DNA of 64,000 bases from Vagococcus hydrophili (lineage in GTDB: Bacteria; Bacillota; Bacilli; Lactobacillales; Vagococcaceae). This document shows positions 1 through 9,496 of this stretch, piece by piece. A model generated the notes under the pieces. That model made no database searches and was not told where the DNA came from. It worked only from the letters and a program-made list of their open reading frames with translations. The stretch is taken from positions 2,356,001-2,420,000 of the forward strand of contig NZ_CP049887.1 in the NCBI RefSeq assembly GCF_011304195.1, written 5' to 3'. The translations under genes and the position numbers were made by a program. Positions within the stretch are counted from its first letter, which is position 1. Every line of letters begins with the position of its first letter.

Positions 1-471
1 TTAGTTTCTAATAGTCATCCTTTAGCTAGTGTAGAAAATGAAAAAAATGCAGTATTTATTGATAGTTTTGGAATGGGAGAGACGATGTATTACGGAGCTG
101 GTGCAGGTGGTAATCCTACAGCTAGCAGCATTCTAAATGATCTTATGGTTATAGGTGAGCAACTAAAAAATAAAGTGGAAGTTTCTTCCGTAACTAGATT
201 TGAGGAGTCTGTTGTTTTGGCTGCTGAATCAGATAGTTATTCAAAATACTTTGTAACCTTTGAGATGGAAACAAGTAATGAAACTTTTTTTAATATACTG
301 AAAGATAAACACATTAAGAAGGATCAGATTATTCAAAAAACTAGTGAAAAAGAGCAAGTGTTTACAGCGATACTAACTAGTAAAATGAACAATGAAGAGT
401 TAGTTTTATTGTTAGAGGAAATAAAAGCTGAATTTAAGCTAAGTAATCAAAAAAGTTATCACGTTATTTAA
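1..471 (+). CDS. hom: Homoserine dehydrogenase, C-terminal part (5' end outside window)
   Basis: The reading frame is open from base 1, so this is the 3' part of a gene that begins upstream. Homoserine dehydrogenase reduces aspartate semialdehyde to homoserine for threonine and methionine synthesis. The fragment begins in the catalytic domain: HPLASVENEKNAV and GAGAGGNPTASS are typical of the family end of that domain. A C-terminal ACT-like regulatory region of about 80 residues follows, which usually senses threonine. An ATG at base 73 lies inside the conserved domain and is not the true start. thrB follows after 13 bp, so the two are almost certainly co-transcribed. Confidence 0.92.
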   Translation, partial: LVSNSHPLASVENEKNAVFIDSFGMGETMYYGAGAGGNPTASSILNDLMVIGEQLKNKVEVSSVTRFEESVVLAAESDSYSKYFVTFEMETSNETFFNILKDKHIKKDQIIQKTSEKEQVFTAILTSKMNNEELVLLLEEIKAEFKLSNQKSYHVI

Positions 472-484
472 GAGGAGTGAGTCT

Positions 485-1345
485 ATGAAAATTATTGTCC
501 CTGCAACGACAGCCAATTTAGGTCCAGGTTTTGATTCTTTTGGTTTGGCTTTGTCGATGTATTTGGAGATAGAAGTTGTTGGTAAAAGTGAAGAATGGGT
601 CATCGAACATGACTTTAAAGGAATATCAGCTGATGAAACTAATTTAATTATTAAAACAGCCCTTGATTTATACCCTGAATTAGTTCCTCATCGGTTAAAA
701 ATGGTTTCTGAGATACCTTTAGCTCGCGGTTTAGGTAGTAGTTCATCTGCTATTGTCGCAGGGATTGAACTAGCCAACCAGTTAGGTGAGTTGAATTTAA
801 CAAGTGACGCTAAATTAAGAATTGCTGCCAGGATTGAAGGACATCCCGATAATGTGGCTCCTTCTATTTTAGGCAGTTTTGTGGCAGCTAGTCAATTGGA
901 AGAAGATGTTTTCTATACGAAGCATGATTTTCCTGAATGTGGCATTATCGCGGTGATTCCAAATTATCATTTACTAACGTCAGATAGTCGCAATGTCTTA
1001 CCAGAAAGACTAACCCATGAATACGCAGTAGAGGCTAGTAGTATTTCGAATGTTGTTTTAAGTTCTCTAATTACAGGGAATTTAGAGCAAGCTTGTTTAT
1101 TAATGGAACAAGACAAATGGCACGAACCGTTTAGAAATGCTTTAGTTCCAGAATTAAATAAGGTGCGAGCATTGAAGAAAAAGCTAAATTTATACACGGC
1201 TGTTTTAAGTGGGGCGGGTCCGACTATTTTGGCCTTATGTAAAAAGGATGAATCAGCTAAGATTACGTCAGTGCTACAAGAAAAACTGAATCGCTGTCTT
1301 GTCAAAAATCTAGAAGTTGATAAAATAGGAGTTCGAGTTTTATAA
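485..1345 (+). CDS. thrB: Homoserine kinase
   Basis: GHMP-family kinase that phosphorylates homoserine to O-phosphohomoserine in threonine synthesis. The 286-residue length is normal. The N-terminal PATTANLGPGFDSFGLAL motif and the ATP-binding glycine/serine loop PLARGLGSSSSAIVAG (near residue 80) are intact, as is the C-terminal LSGAGPTILAL motif. The ATG is preceded by AAGAGGAG. It sits directly behind hom; threonine synthase (thrC) is not between them and must lie elsewhere. A hairpin shared with the convergent yidC ends the transcript. Confidence 0.97.
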   Translation: MKIIVPATTANLGPGFDSFGLALSMYLEIEVVGKSEEWVIEHDFKGISADETNLIIKTALDLYPELVPHRLKMVSEIPLARGLGSSSSAIVAGIELANQLGELNLTSDAKLRIAARIEGHPDNVAPSILGSFVAASQLEEDVFYTKHDFPECGIIAVIPNYHLLTSDSRNVLPERLTHEYAVEASSISNVVLSSLITGNLEQACLLMEQDKWHEPFRNALVPELNKVRALKKKLNLYTAVLSGAGPTILALCKKDESAKITSVLQEKLNRCLVKNLEVDKIGVRVL

Positions 1346-1350
1346 AAAAG

Positions 1351-1387
1351 AAAGAGACTAACATTTTTTTGTCAGTCTCTTTTTTTA
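1351..1387. terminator. Bidirectional terminator between thrB and yidC
   Basis: The stem GAGACTAAC / GTCAGTCTC carries a T run on the thrB side and an A run on the other side, so it can serve both convergent genes. Confidence 0.85.
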
Positions 1388-1395
1388 ATAGATTA

Positions 1396-2325
1396 TTATT
1401 TATTTTGTTGTTTACCAGCATTGCGACCTTTAGCATTTTTATTATTGCCATTGTTTTTGTTGGCTGGTTTTTGTTTTCCTTGCGGCGTCACATCTTTAAT
1501 TTTAGGCTTCACTACTTTAATCGGATTTTTTTCCAATTGTTCAGCAAGTTCTGCTTTAATTTTTGGTTTATGGTAAAGGTTAGTAATTAAAGATTGAATA
1601 CAACTGAAAATACCACCGATTACCCAGTAAAGTGTTACACCAGCAGGAGCGCTGATTGAGAACATAATAATCATGATAGGTGACATGTAGCTCATCATCT
1701 TCATTTGTTTCTTCTGTTCTTCGTTCATACCAATCATGCTAATATAACTTTGAGCAAAGTAACTAATACCTGCTAAAGCGACTAAAAGCATACTTGGTTT
1801 TCCTAAGTTAATTCCCATAAAGACAGTTTCATTAATACCTGGCGTAAATTTAGCCGCAAAGAATAATGCGGTAAAGATAGGCATTTGAAGAAGTAATGGT
1901 AAACAACCCATACCACCCATTAGATTAATGTTGTTGTCTTTATAAAGTTGTTGTAACTCAGTTTGAGCCTGCATTTTTTCTTCGTTTGAAGTAGCAGCCT
2001 TCATTCTTTTGTTGATTTCATCAGTATATGGCTTAACTGAGGCCATTTTTTCCTGTTGAATCATTGATTTTTTCATTTGACTTAAACCAAGTGGCATAAT
2101 AATCAAACGAACGACAACTGTTAGTAGGATGATGGCTAAACCAAAACCAAGTCCCCAGTCCTCAGCTAAAAAGGTAATCATGTTACTCATAGGTTTCACA
2201 AGGAAATTGTAAACAAATCCGTCCCCTGTAGGATTTCCTGTTTTATCTGTCTTAACACAACCAGAAAGAAAAATCAGTAACCCGAATAAACTGGATGTCA
2301 TCATCCATCGTTTTAATCGCTTCAT
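1396..2325 (-). CDS. yidC: Membrane protein insertase YidC/OxaA (lipoprotein form)
   Basis: Inserts and folds membrane proteins, alone or with Sec. The 309-residue protein starts with a lipoprotein signal peptide ending in the lipobox LSGC (Cys near residue 23), as in Gram-positive YidC. The 60-kDa inner-membrane-protein core follows, with five transmembrane segments; the first carries the conserved hydrophilic-groove region with RLIIMPLGLSQMKKS. The long Lys/Asn-rich C-terminal tail of about 60 residues resembles the ribosome-binding tail of YidC2-type paralogues. A second paralogue is therefore expected elsewhere. acyP lies 83 bp upstream in the same direction, a common neighbour pair in related cocci. 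Confidence 0.95.
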   Translation of the reverse strand: MKRLKRWMMTSSLFGLLIFLSGCVKTDKTGNPTGDGFVYNFLVKPMSNMITFLAEDWGLGFGLAIILLTVVVRLIIMPLGLSQMKKSMIQQEKMASVKPYTDEINKRMKAATSNEEKMQAQTELQQLYKDNNINLMGGMGCLPLLLQMPIFTALFFAAKFTPGINETVFMGINLGKPSMLLVALAGISYFAQSYISMIGMNEEQKKQMKMMSYMSPIMIIMFSISAPAGVTLYWVIGGIFSCIQSLITNLYHKPKIKAELAEQLEKNPIKVVKPKIKDVTPQGKQKPANKNNGNNKNAKGRNAGKQQNK

Positions 2326-2408
2326 TCAATTCGTTCCTTTACTATAATCTACACAAAGAATACTATATCTAAAATCACGGGCTTTTTCAATCTAAAAGTA
2401 AAATATAT

Positions 2409-2681
2409 TTAGTACCTCACAGAAAAATCAGGATAATCTTCTAAATTTTCATGTGGCTGAATAGTGACGTGATCAACCCGACCAAAAGGTGCAGGTGACT
2501 TTTTTACAATGGCGATAAACTGTTGAATTAAATTTTCACTACCGAGCGCCTCAATATAAACATCTCCATTGTCTTCATTTCGCACCATACCTAAAATTCC
2601 TAATTCATCCGCTTTTATTTTGGTCATATATCTAAACCCAACACCTTGAACTCGACCTGATACTCGTAATGATACTTTCAT
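2409..2681 (-). CDS. acyP: Acylphosphatase
   Basis: Small cytoplasmic enzyme hydrolysing acyl phosphates. The 90-residue length fits the family. The phosphate-binding signature GRVQGVGFRY near the N-terminus contains the catalytic Arg. The conserved Asn of the active site is probably in MVRNEDNGDVYIEA. The reading frame ends with VRY, typical of the family. It lies upstream of yidC on the same strand and diverges from the SpoU-type methyltransferase gene. Confidence 0.95.
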   Translation of the reverse strand: MKVSLRVSGRVQGVGFRYMTKIKADELGILGMVRNEDNGDVYIEALGSENLIQQFIAIVKKSPAPFGRVDHVTIQPHENLEDYPDFSVRY

Positions 2682-2757
2682 AAAATGACCTCGCTTTTTA
2701 TTTATTTACACCATTATATCTCGTGAATCTTAAACTGTAAATTTAGCTAAAATTTGT

Positions 2758-2763
2758 TATAAT
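2758..2763 (+). promoter_or_regulatory. -10 element for the TrmH-family methyltransferase
   Basis: A perfect TATAAT lies 24 bp before the ATG at 2787. No good -35 is visible 17 bp upstream. Its position means transcription starts near 2770, which rules out the upstream in-frame TTG at 2766 as the translation start. Confidence 0.55.
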
Positions 2764-2786
2764 GATTGAGATTGAGAGGGAAAACA

Positions 2787-3548
2787 ATGAAAATAATAGA
2801 ATCGCTAAAAAATGATTGGGTTAAACAAATAAAAAAATTAGAACAAAAAAAACATAGAGATCAACAAAATAGGTATCTTATTGAAGGAGAGCACTTAGTA
2901 GAGGAAGCTATCGCATTTAACGCGCCTGTGGAAAGTTTCATTATTACTGAATCAGCTTTAACAACTCATATTAGTTTAGTTGAAAAAATGGACGTCGAAA
3001 AAATTATTCAAGTGACAGATGATATTATGAAACATATCTCAGGTTTACCAAGTCCACAACCAGTAGCAGCCATTGTAGAGAAAAATATAGCTGAAATTAA
3101 GTTAGCATCTGCAACAAGATTACTACTATTAGACAATGTTCAAGATCCAGGAAATGTGGGGACAATGATTAGAACAGCGGATGCAGCTGGATTTGATGCC
3201 GTTATCTTAGGTGAAGGAACAGCGGATATTTATAATTCAAAAGTGGTTCGTTCTATGCAAGGCAGTCAATTTCACATACAAATCGAAGAAGCTGATTTGT
3301 TAAAAAAAATAGATGAACTTAAGCAGTCTAGTGTGACTCTTTATGGAACTGAATTAAATGAGGAAGCTATTTCTTATCAAGAAATAAACAAGGACCACAA
3401 ATTAGGAATTATTTTAGGTAATGAGGGACAAGGTGTTTCAAGAGAGGTGCTAGAAAATACGGATTATAATGTATACATTCCAATGAAAGGTCAAGCAGAA
3501 TCCTTAAACGTAGCCATAGCCGCAGGAATTATTATGTTTTCCGTGTAA
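2787..3548 (+). CDS. TrmH/SpoU-family RNA 2'-O-methyltransferase
   Basis: SPOUT-class methyltransferase, about 253 residues, acting on rRNA or tRNA ribose. The N-terminal substrate-binding domain (residues ~1-95) begins with a phase typical of RlmB-like proteins (RYLIEGEHLVEEAI). The C-terminal SPOUT domain holds LDNVQDPGNVGTMIRTADAAG (motif 1; shortened here to its key residues N, P, G, N, R), IILGNEGQGVS (motif 2) and IPMKGQAESLNVAIAAGI (motif 3). The start is set at the ATG preceded by GAGAGGG at 7 bp. The exact RNA target cannot be told from sequence. Confidence 0.93.
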   Translation: MKIIESLKNDWVKQIKKLEQKKHRDQQNRYLIEGEHLVEEAIAFNAPVESFIITESALTTHISLVEKMDVEKIIQVTDDIMKHISGLPSPQPVAAIVEKNIAEIKLASATRLLLLDNVQDPGNVGTMIRTADAAGFDAVILGEGTADIYNSKVVRSMQGSQFHIQIEEADLLKKIDELKQSSVTLYGTELNEEAISYQEINKDHKLGIILGNEGQGVSREVLENTDYNVYIPMKGQAESLNVAIAAGIIMFSV

Positions 3549-3676
3549 TATATTACAATTTTATTAAGGACGTTTACTAAACTAGTAATTATGATTTCTT
3601 CATGATAGAATACTACTAATGTGAATGAAGTAATTAATTAAACTAACATATAACTAAAGGAAAGTGACTATAACTT

Positions 3677-4180
3677 ATGACATTAAACTGGCAAAATGAC
3701 ACTGAATATTTAGAATTAGTAGCAGATTTGATTGACACAAAAGACGTACAAAGCTTAGTCGAATTCAAGCAACATCACTATTCAAACCGTTTAGAACATT
3801 CGATTAGTGTGTCGTATAGAAGCTTTCTACTAGCAAAAAAATGGAACGGCAATACGAGAGCAACTGCAAGAGCAGGTCTGTTACATGATTTATTCTATTA
3901 TGATTGGAAAACAGAAGAAAAATCTCCAAATGGCTCACATGCTTATGTGCACCCAAGAATTGCTTTAGAAAACGCAAGAAAATTAACTGAAATTTCAGAT
4001 TTAGAAGAAGATATCATTGTAAAGCATATGTTTGGCGCAACGATCGCACCACCTAAGTACAAAGAAAGCTATATTGTTACATTAGTTGATAAGTATTGTG
4101 CGTGTGAAGAAGTATTTGTTCCCCTATATGAAAAGATGAAATTTAAAGCCTCAAATTATTTTGGCTTAGTAAATGTATAA
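3677..4180 (+). CDS. HD-domain phosphohydrolase
   Basis: 167-residue predicted metal-dependent phosphohydrolase. The metal ligands of an HD domain are in place: His41 in RLEHS, His70-Asp71 in GLLHDLFYYDW, further histidines at 88 and 92, and a late Asp138 in LVDKYC. Substrate is unknown; families of this size include nucleotidases. The gene stands alone, followed by a weak hairpin and the HxlR-type regulator. No catalytic residue is missing. Confidence 0.8.
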   Translation: MTLNWQNDTEYLELVADLIDTKDVQSLVEFKQHHYSNRLEHSISVSYRSFLLAKKWNGNTRATARAGLLHDLFYYDWKTEEKSPNGSHAYVHPRIALENARKLTEISDLEEDIIVKHMFGATIAPPKYKESYIVTLVDKYCACEEVFVPLYEKMKFKASNYFGLVNV

Positions 4181-4222
4181 AAAATGAGTCGACTTGCTAG
4201 AAAAGGTCGGCTTTTTCATTTA
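4181..4222 (+). terminator. Probable terminator after the HD gene
   Basis: CGACTT pairs with AGGTCG across an 8-9 base loop, extended by ATGA/TCAT, with a T run inside the 3' arm. It is moderate in strength. Confidence 0.5.
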
Positions 4223-4270
4223 TACTAAGGATATACTTTTTAAGATAAATGGTATGGATGAGGTGAAAGT

Positions 4271-4597
4271 ATGGAATCATGTAAAGAACGTCAATTTATG
4301 TTATGTCCTAAGTTTGAGAAAACATTCGAAATTTTAGGAAAAAAATGGAATGGTCTAATCATCGATGTCTTAATCGAGGATGGTTGTCAACGCTTTGTTG
4401 AACTTGCGACTAAAATCCCAGACGTTAGTGATCGTGTGTTAGTAGAACGTTTAAAAGAACTTGAAGAAAAAGGTATTTTAGAGAGAAAAGTTTTTTCAGA
4501 AGAAACCAATCGGATTGAGTATGGCTTAACCAAAAAAGGGTTAGAGCTAAAACCAGTCATGGATGAAATCAAAGTATGGGGCGAGAAATGGGTTTAA
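4271..4597 (+). CDS. HxlR-family winged-helix transcriptional regulator
   Basis: 108-residue MarR-like regulator of the HxlR family. Hallmarks are the N-terminal Cys-containing segment (LCPKFEKTFEILGKKW), the helix-turn-helix region with SDRVLVERLKELEEKG, and the wing ending in YGLTKKG. Members often sense electrophiles or oxidants through the N-terminal cysteine; here cysteines sit at positions 4 and 12. RBS is GAGGTGA. It ends just before the pheST promoter, so it does not share that transcript. Its target is not evident. Confidence 0.88.
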   Translation: MESCKERQFMLCPKFEKTFEILGKKWNGLIIDVLIEDGCQRFVELATKIPDVSDRVLVERLKELEEKGILERKVFSEETNRIEYGLTKKGLELKPVMDEIKVWGEKWV

Positions 4598-4605
4598 GTT
4601 TAGAC

Positions 4606-4634
4606 TTGACCTTTTGCCTTGTTTCTTGTAGTAT
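4606..4634 (+). promoter_or_regulatory. Promoter of pheST T-box leader
   Basis: TTGACC, a 17 bp spacer and TAGTAT form a strong sigma-70/SigA promoter. Transcription would start near 4641, just before the T-box stem I. Confidence 0.8.
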
Positions 4635-4640
4635 GAATGC

Positions 4641-4876
4641 AATATAACAATAACATTAAGAGAAAAGAGTAATTTAATTATTTTTTCAAAAGGGAGACTT
4701 GTCACTGACTGAAAGCAAGTTGTTAAAAGATTAAACGAAGTTCACTTCTCACGTTGTTTATCTCAGTAATAAACCGGTGGATTCATCGTTAACAAATAAA
4801 AGTGCACACATAGCGTGTGAATTAGGATGGTACCGCGAGACATCGTTCCTTTGTATAAGGAATGGTGTCTTTTTTT
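4641..4876 (+). promoter_or_regulatory. T-box riboswitch (Phe) controlling pheST
   Basis: The leader carries the conserved T-box AGGATGGTACCGCG at 4824-4837. A terminator follows at once, with arms at 4838-4851 and 4857-4870 and a T run. In stem I, the AGTA (4668-4671) opposite GAA (4737-4739) forms the usual S-turn, and TTC at 4741-4743 sits where the specifier is expected, followed by a purine and the closing helix. TTC is a Phe codon and fits the downstream pheST genes. Uncharged tRNA-Phe should stabilise the antiterminator and switch the operon on. Confidence 0.93.
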
Positions 4877-4905
4877 GTTGCTAAAAATAGGAAGGATGGA
4901 GAATA

Positions 4906-5952
4906 ATGTCTTTAAAAGAAACATTGGAACAATTAAAGAAAGAAACATTAACAAAAATTGAATCAACGCAAACGTTAGATCATTTGAATGACATCAGAGT
5001 TCAGATTTTAGGTAAAAAAGGCTCAATCACAGAAGTGTTAAGAGGAATGAAAGATTTAGATCCTGAAATGAGACCAATTGTTGGTGGATTTGCTAACGAG
5101 GTTCGTGATCATTTAACAGAAGAACTAGAACAAAAGAAAGTTGCTTTAGAAGCAGAAGCAATGAATGCTGCTCTTGAAAAAGAAACGATTGATATCACAT
5201 TACCTGGTCATGAATTCAAAACAGGAACACCTCACATTTTAACTCAAGTGATGGAAGAAATCGAAGACGTGTTCTTGGGATTAGGTTATGAAGTGATTGA
5301 AGGTTATGAAGTAGAGCAAGATCACTATAACTTTGAGCGTATGAATATTCCGCAAGATCACCCAGCTCGTGACATGCATGATACTTTCTATATTTCAGAG
5401 GATGTTTTACTTAGAACACACACGTCACCAGTTCAAGCAAGAACAATGGAAAAACATGATTTTTCAACTGGGCCACTTAGAATGATCAGTCCAGGAAAAG
5501 TGTTCCGCCGTGATAGTGATGATGCAACCCACAGTCACCAATTCCACCAAATTGAAGGTTTAGTGATTGATGAACATATTACAATGGGTGATTTAAAAGG
5601 CACGTTAGAAGTGTTACTTAAAAAATTATTTGGTGAAGAGCGTGAAATTCGTTTACGTCCAAGTTACTTCCCATTTACTGAGCCGTCAGTAGAGGTAGAT
5701 ATTAGCTGTTTCAAATGTGGCGGTAAAGGCTGTAACGTTTGTAAACAGACAGGTTGGATTGAAATCTTAGGTGCTGGTATCATCCATCCTAACGTACTAG
5801 AAATGTCAGGTATTGATTCAACTAAATTTAGTGGCTTTGCCTTTGGTTTAGGACCAGACCGTGTGGCAATGTTGAAATACGGCGTGAATGATATTCGTTA
5901 TTTCTATCAAAATGACTTACGATTCTTAGAACAATTCAAAGTAAAGGGGTAA
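4906..5952 (+). CDS. pheS: Phenylalanyl-tRNA synthetase alpha subunit
   Basis: Catalytic subunit of the alpha2-beta2 enzyme that charges tRNA-Phe. The 348-residue length is standard. An N-terminal coiled-coil (residues ~1-85) is followed by the class II aminoacylation core, with the motif 2 region [19 protein letters not shown] and the motif 3 region [13 protein letters not shown]. Start ATG has AGGATGGAG upstream. pheT follows after 4 bp, and expression is governed by the T-box leader. Confidence 0.98.
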   Translation: MSLKETLEQLKKETLTKIESTQTLDHLNDIRVQILGKKGSITEVLRGMKDLDPEMRPIVGGFANEVRDHLTEELEQKKVALEAEAMNAALEKETIDITLPGHEFKTGTPHILTQVMEEIEDVFLGLGYEVIEGYEVEQDHYNFERMNIPQDHPARDMHDTFYISEDVLLRTHTSPVQARTMEKHDFSTGPLRMISPGKVFRRDSDDATHSHQFHQIEGLVIDEHITMGDLKGTLEVLLKKLFGEEREIRLRPSYFPFTEPSVEVDISCFKCGGKGCNVCKQTGWIEILGAGIIHPNVLEMSGIDSTKFSGFAFGLGPDRVAMLKYGVNDIRYFYQNDLRFLEQFKVKG

Positions 5953-5956
5953 AACA

Positions 5957-8374
5957 ATGTTAGTTTCTTATAAATGGTTAGAAAAATTAGTAGATTTAAA
6001 AGATATTACGCCAGAACAATTAGCAGATAAAATGTCTCGTTCTGGAATTGAAGTAGAAGATGTTGCCATTCCTCAAGAAGGACTTAAAAAAATCGTTGTA
6101 GGTGACGTGAAAGAATGTCGTCCTCATGGTGATAGCGATCATTTATCAGTGTGTCAAATCGATGTAGGTGAAGAAGAACTTTATCAAATCGTCTGCGGAG
6201 CTCCTAATATTCGTGCAGGTAAAAAAGTAATTGTTGCTTTACCAAATTCTCGTATTACTGGGAATGTTAAAATTAAAAAAGGTAAAATGCGTGGAGAAGT
6301 CTCTCTTGGAATGGTGTGTTCATTAGATGAGCTTGGTTATTCTAACAGTGTGGTACCAAAAGCGTATGCTGATGGAATTTATTTCTTACCAGATGATGCA
6401 ACACCAGGAGATGAAGTTTTCTCATACTTAGCAATGGATGATGCGATTGTTGAACTATCAATCACACCTAATAGAGCAGATGCTCTAAGTATGCGAGGGG
6501 TGGCTCATGAAGTGGCTGCTATTTACGATAGAAAAGTGACTTTCCCAACAAAAGAATTAGTTGAAGCAAGTGACGCTAATATCTCAGATTACGTATCAGT
6601 AGCGATTGAAAGCCAAGAAGATACACCAACTTATCGTATGCGTGTGATTAAAGATGTGGTGATTAAAGAAAGTCCAATGTGGTTACAAACATTATTAATG
6701 AATGAAGGTATTCGTCCAATTAATAATGTGGTCGATGTGACAAACTACGTGTTACTTTTATTCGGACAACCACAACATGCCTTTGACTATGACAAATTAG
6801 GAAGTAAAGAGATTAAAGTTCGCCGTGCTAATGATGGCGAAAAACTAGTAACTTTAGATGAAGAAGAAAGAGAATTAACTTCAGAAAACATCGTGATTAC
6901 AAATGGAAAAACCCCAATCGCTTTAGCTGGTGTTATGGGTGGTTTGGACTCTGAAATTACTGAAACAACGACAACTGTTGCTTTAGAAACAGCACTTTTT
7001 AACTCAACTTTAACACGTCGTACAGCTCGTGGATTTGGTTTAACAAGTGAGTCAAGCAAACGTTTTGAACGTGGCATCAATGTTTCAACGATGGAAGAAG
7101 CAAGTGCTTTTGCCGCTCAAATGATTGCTGAATTAAGCGGTGGTGTAGTAGTTACAGGTGAAGTTATTTCAAATGACTACACGAAAGAAGATGTGGTTGT
7201 TTCAATTACATTAGATAAAATTAACCGTTCATTAGGAACTGAGTTATCTCTAACTGATGTTCAAGGGATATTTGAAAGCTTAGGATTTGGTTCTGTTGAA
7301 GCAGCAGGAACATTTACAGTAAGTATTCCACCAAGACGTTGGGATATTTCAATCGAAGCAGATTTAGTAGAAGAAGTAGCACGTATTTTTGGTTATGATA
7401 ACTTACCTTCAACACTACCAAGTGGTTCATCTGTCGCTGGTAAATTATCAAGAAATCAAAAAGTTACAAGAGATGTTCGTCGTCAGTTAGAAGGAAATGG
7501 CTTAACTGAAGCGATTAGTTACATGTTAACAACACCTGAGTTGGCAACTAAATTTGTACTTGAACCAAAAAACGTGGTGGCATTAGACCTTCCGATGAGT
7601 GAAGAACGATCAACTGCTCGTCAAAGTTTAGTACCGGGATTATTGAAAAATGTGGCGTATAACCAAGCGCGTAAACATAACCAAGTTGCTTTTTATGAAA
7701 TCGGAAATATCTTTGAACAATTAGAAACAACAGGTTTACCAAAAGAAACAAAACACTTAAGCATGGCGTTATCTGGCACATGGTTTGGTAAAACTTGGGA
7801 CAGTCCAGCAACAACTGTTGATTTCTATACCTTAAAAGGAATCATAGAGAATTTATCTGAGTTACTTGGATTAGAGGCGGATCTTCTCTTTGTGGCATCT
7901 AAAGAGTATCAAGAAATGCATCCGGGACGTACTGCTGAAATCTTTGTGGGAGAAGATAAAGTTGGTTTCATGGGACAAGTTCATCCGGTATTTGCTAAAG
8001 AGATGGAAATCAATGAAACCTACGTTTGTGAGTTAGATTTAGAACATCTATGCGCGCTAGCAAAAGAAGAGCCAACATATAAAGAAGTAGGTAAATACCC
8101 TTCTATTAAACGTGACATCGCCCTTTTAGCTGATACAGCGGTAACGAGTCAACAAATTATCGATGTAATCCGTGGTAAAGGTGGTAAATTCTTAGTGGAT
8201 ATCCAATTATTTGATGTGTTTGAAAATGAAAAATTAGGACACAATAAAAAATCATTGGCTTATTCATTAATATTCAGAAATGACGAAGCAACCCTTGTTG
8301 ATGAAGACGTAACATCAGTGATGGAGAAAGTAAATACAGCTCTTTCTGAAGAATTAAGTATCGAAGTAAGATAG
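5957..8374 (+). CDS. pheT: Phenylalanyl-tRNA synthetase beta subunit
   Basis: Editing and tRNA-binding subunit, 805 residues, of standard length. In order: a tRNA-binding OB domain (residues ~40-150, VVGDVKECRPHGDSDHL), the B3/B4 editing domain (residues ~210-385, with TPNRADALSMRGVA just before it), B5 DNA-binding-like domain (~400-475), a degenerate class II core, and the ferredoxin-fold anticodon-binding domain at the C-terminus (YPSIKRDIALL). Translationally close to pheS, under the same T-box. Confidence 0.98.
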   Translation: MLVSYKWLEKLVDLKDITPEQLADKMSRSGIEVEDVAIPQEGLKKIVVGDVKECRPHGDSDHLSVCQIDVGEEELYQIVCGAPNIRAGKKVIVALPNSRITGNVKIKKGKMRGEVSLGMVCSLDELGYSNSVVPKAYADGIYFLPDDATPGDEVFSYLAMDDAIVELSITPNRADALSMRGVAHEVAAIYDRKVTFPTKELVEASDANISDYVSVAIESQEDTPTYRMRVIKDVVIKESPMWLQTLLMNEGIRPINNVVDVTNYVLLLFGQPQHAFDYDKLGSKEIKVRRANDGEKLVTLDEEERELTSENIVITNGKTPIALAGVMGGLDSEITETTTTVALETALFNSTLTRRTARGFGLTSESSKRFERGINVSTMEEASAFAAQMIAELSGGVVVTGEVISNDYTKEDVVVSITLDKINRSLGTELSLTDVQGIFESLGFGSVEAAGTFTVSIPPRRWDISIEADLVEEVARIFGYDNLPSTLPSGSSVAGKLSRNQKVTRDVRRQLEGNGLTEAISYMLTTPELATKFVLEPKNVVALDLPMSEERSTARQSLVPGLLKNVAYNQARKHNQVAFYEIGNIFEQLETTGLPKETKHLSMALSGTWFGKTWDSPATTVDFYTLKGIIENLSELLGLEADLLFVASKEYQEMHPGRTAEIFVGEDKVGFMGQVHPVFAKEMEINETYVCELDLEHLCALAKEEPTYKEVGKYPSIKRDIALLADTAVTSQQIIDVIRGKGGKFLVDIQLFDVFENEKLGHNKKSLAYSLIFRNDEATLVDEDVTSVMEKVNTALSEELSIEVR

Positions 8375-8408
8375 AAAATTAAAGGTTGTTACAGAAGTAG
8401 TAATGAAG

Positions 8409-8444
8409 TGAGGATGGCGACAAAAATGCCACCCTCTCTTTATT
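8409..8444 (+). terminator. Terminator after pheT
   Basis: GAGGATGGC / GCCACCCTC hairpin with one mismatch, followed by a T-rich tract. It lies 35 bp past the pheT stop and just upstream of the DAHP synthase RBS, so it could also act as an attenuator for that gene. Confidence 0.65.
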
Positions 8445-8467
8445 TACAAAAAAATGGAGGTTAAGTT

Positions 8468-9496
8468 ATGGGATTTGAATATATTAGTCAAGAAATTGAC
8501 AAAAAAGAGCTGTTAAAAAGTTATCGATTATCGGGAATTGATAAAAAAAGAAAAGCAGAACGAGATTTAGAATTAAAGAATATTTTATCAGGGAAAGACG
8601 ATCGATTGTTAGCTATTATTGGTCCCTGTTCTGCTCATGACGAAGAGGCAGTTTTGGAATACACTCATTTACTTAGCAAACTACAAGAAAAAATCGAGAA
8701 CGAAGTTTTTATTATTCCTCGAATCTATACGAACAAGCCAAGAACAAATGGGGATGGGTATAAAGGATTGTTACATCAACCGAGTGCCAATGGGAAAATA
8801 AATTTAGTGCAAGGGATTCAATCTGTTCGACAAATCCACCACCGTGTGTTAAGTGAAACAGGCTTAACAACAGCAGATGAGATGCTGTATCCTGAAAATT
8901 TAGAGTTTGTTGAAGATCTAATTAGTTATATTGCTGTAGGTGCACGATCTGTTGAAAACCAACAGCACCGTTTTGTGGCAAGTGGAAGTGATCAACCTGT
9001 GGGAATGAAAAATCCAACGAGTGGTCATTTAAGTGTGATGTTCAACTCGGTTTATGCAGCCCAACAATCACAAGAATTTATTTTTAACAATCAAGAAGTT
9101 AAAACAAGTTCTAATCCATATGCTCATGTTGTTTTAAGGGGTGGTTTGGATAGTTACGGGAAAAATATACCTAATTATCACTACGAAGATTTAGTAAAGG
9201 TTTCTGAGCAATACAAACAATCTGATTTAAAAAATCCTTTTGTAGTGATCGATACCAATCATGATAATTCAGGAAAACAGCATTTAGAACAAGTGAGAAT
9301 CGTCAATGAAGTGTTAGCTCACAGAGAGTGGAATCAAGAATTAAAACCACTTGTCAGAGGATTTATGATCGAGAGTTTCTTAGAAAATGGTCGAGCCGAA
9401 GTTGAGGAAGCATTGTTCGGACAATCCATCACAGATCCGTGCTTAGGTTGGCAAGAAACTGAAAAACTATTGTACAAATTAGCGAAGAATAAATAA
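8468..9496 (+). CDS. aroF: 3-deoxy-7-phosphoheptulonate (DAHP) synthase, class I
   Basis: First step of the shikimate pathway: condenses phosphoenolpyruvate and erythrose 4-phosphate. The 342-residue protein is the AroG/AroF/AroH type, with IIGPCSAHD (metal/PEP site), PRTNGDGYKGL, GARSVENQQHRFVASG, LRGG and DTNHDNSGKQ motifs all present. RBS is TGGAGG. The gene follows pheT after a hairpin; feedback sensitivity cannot be judged from the sequence. The later step gene aroD is also in this window, far away at 54.6 kb. Confidence 0.94.
   Translation: MGFEYISQEIDKKELLKSYRLSGIDKKRKAERDLELKNILSGKDDRLLAIIGPCSAHDEEAVLEYTHLLSKLQEKIENEVFIIPRIYTNKPRTNGDGYKGLLHQPSANGKINLVQGIQSVRQIHHRVLSETGLTTADEMLYPENLEFVEDLISYIAVGARSVENQQHRFVASGSDQPVGMKNPTSGHLSVMFNSVYAAQQSQEFIFNNQEVKTSSNPYAHVVLRGGLDSYGKNIPNYHYEDLVKVSEQYKQSDLKNPFVVIDTNHDNSGKQHLEQVRIVNEVLAHREWNQELKPLVRGFMIESFLENGRAEVEEALFGQSITDPCLGWQETEKLLYKLAKNK

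Noticed and set aside
1369-1590. 73-residue plus-strand frame
   Set aside because: Antisense to the end of yidC, begins inside the terminator and has no RBS.
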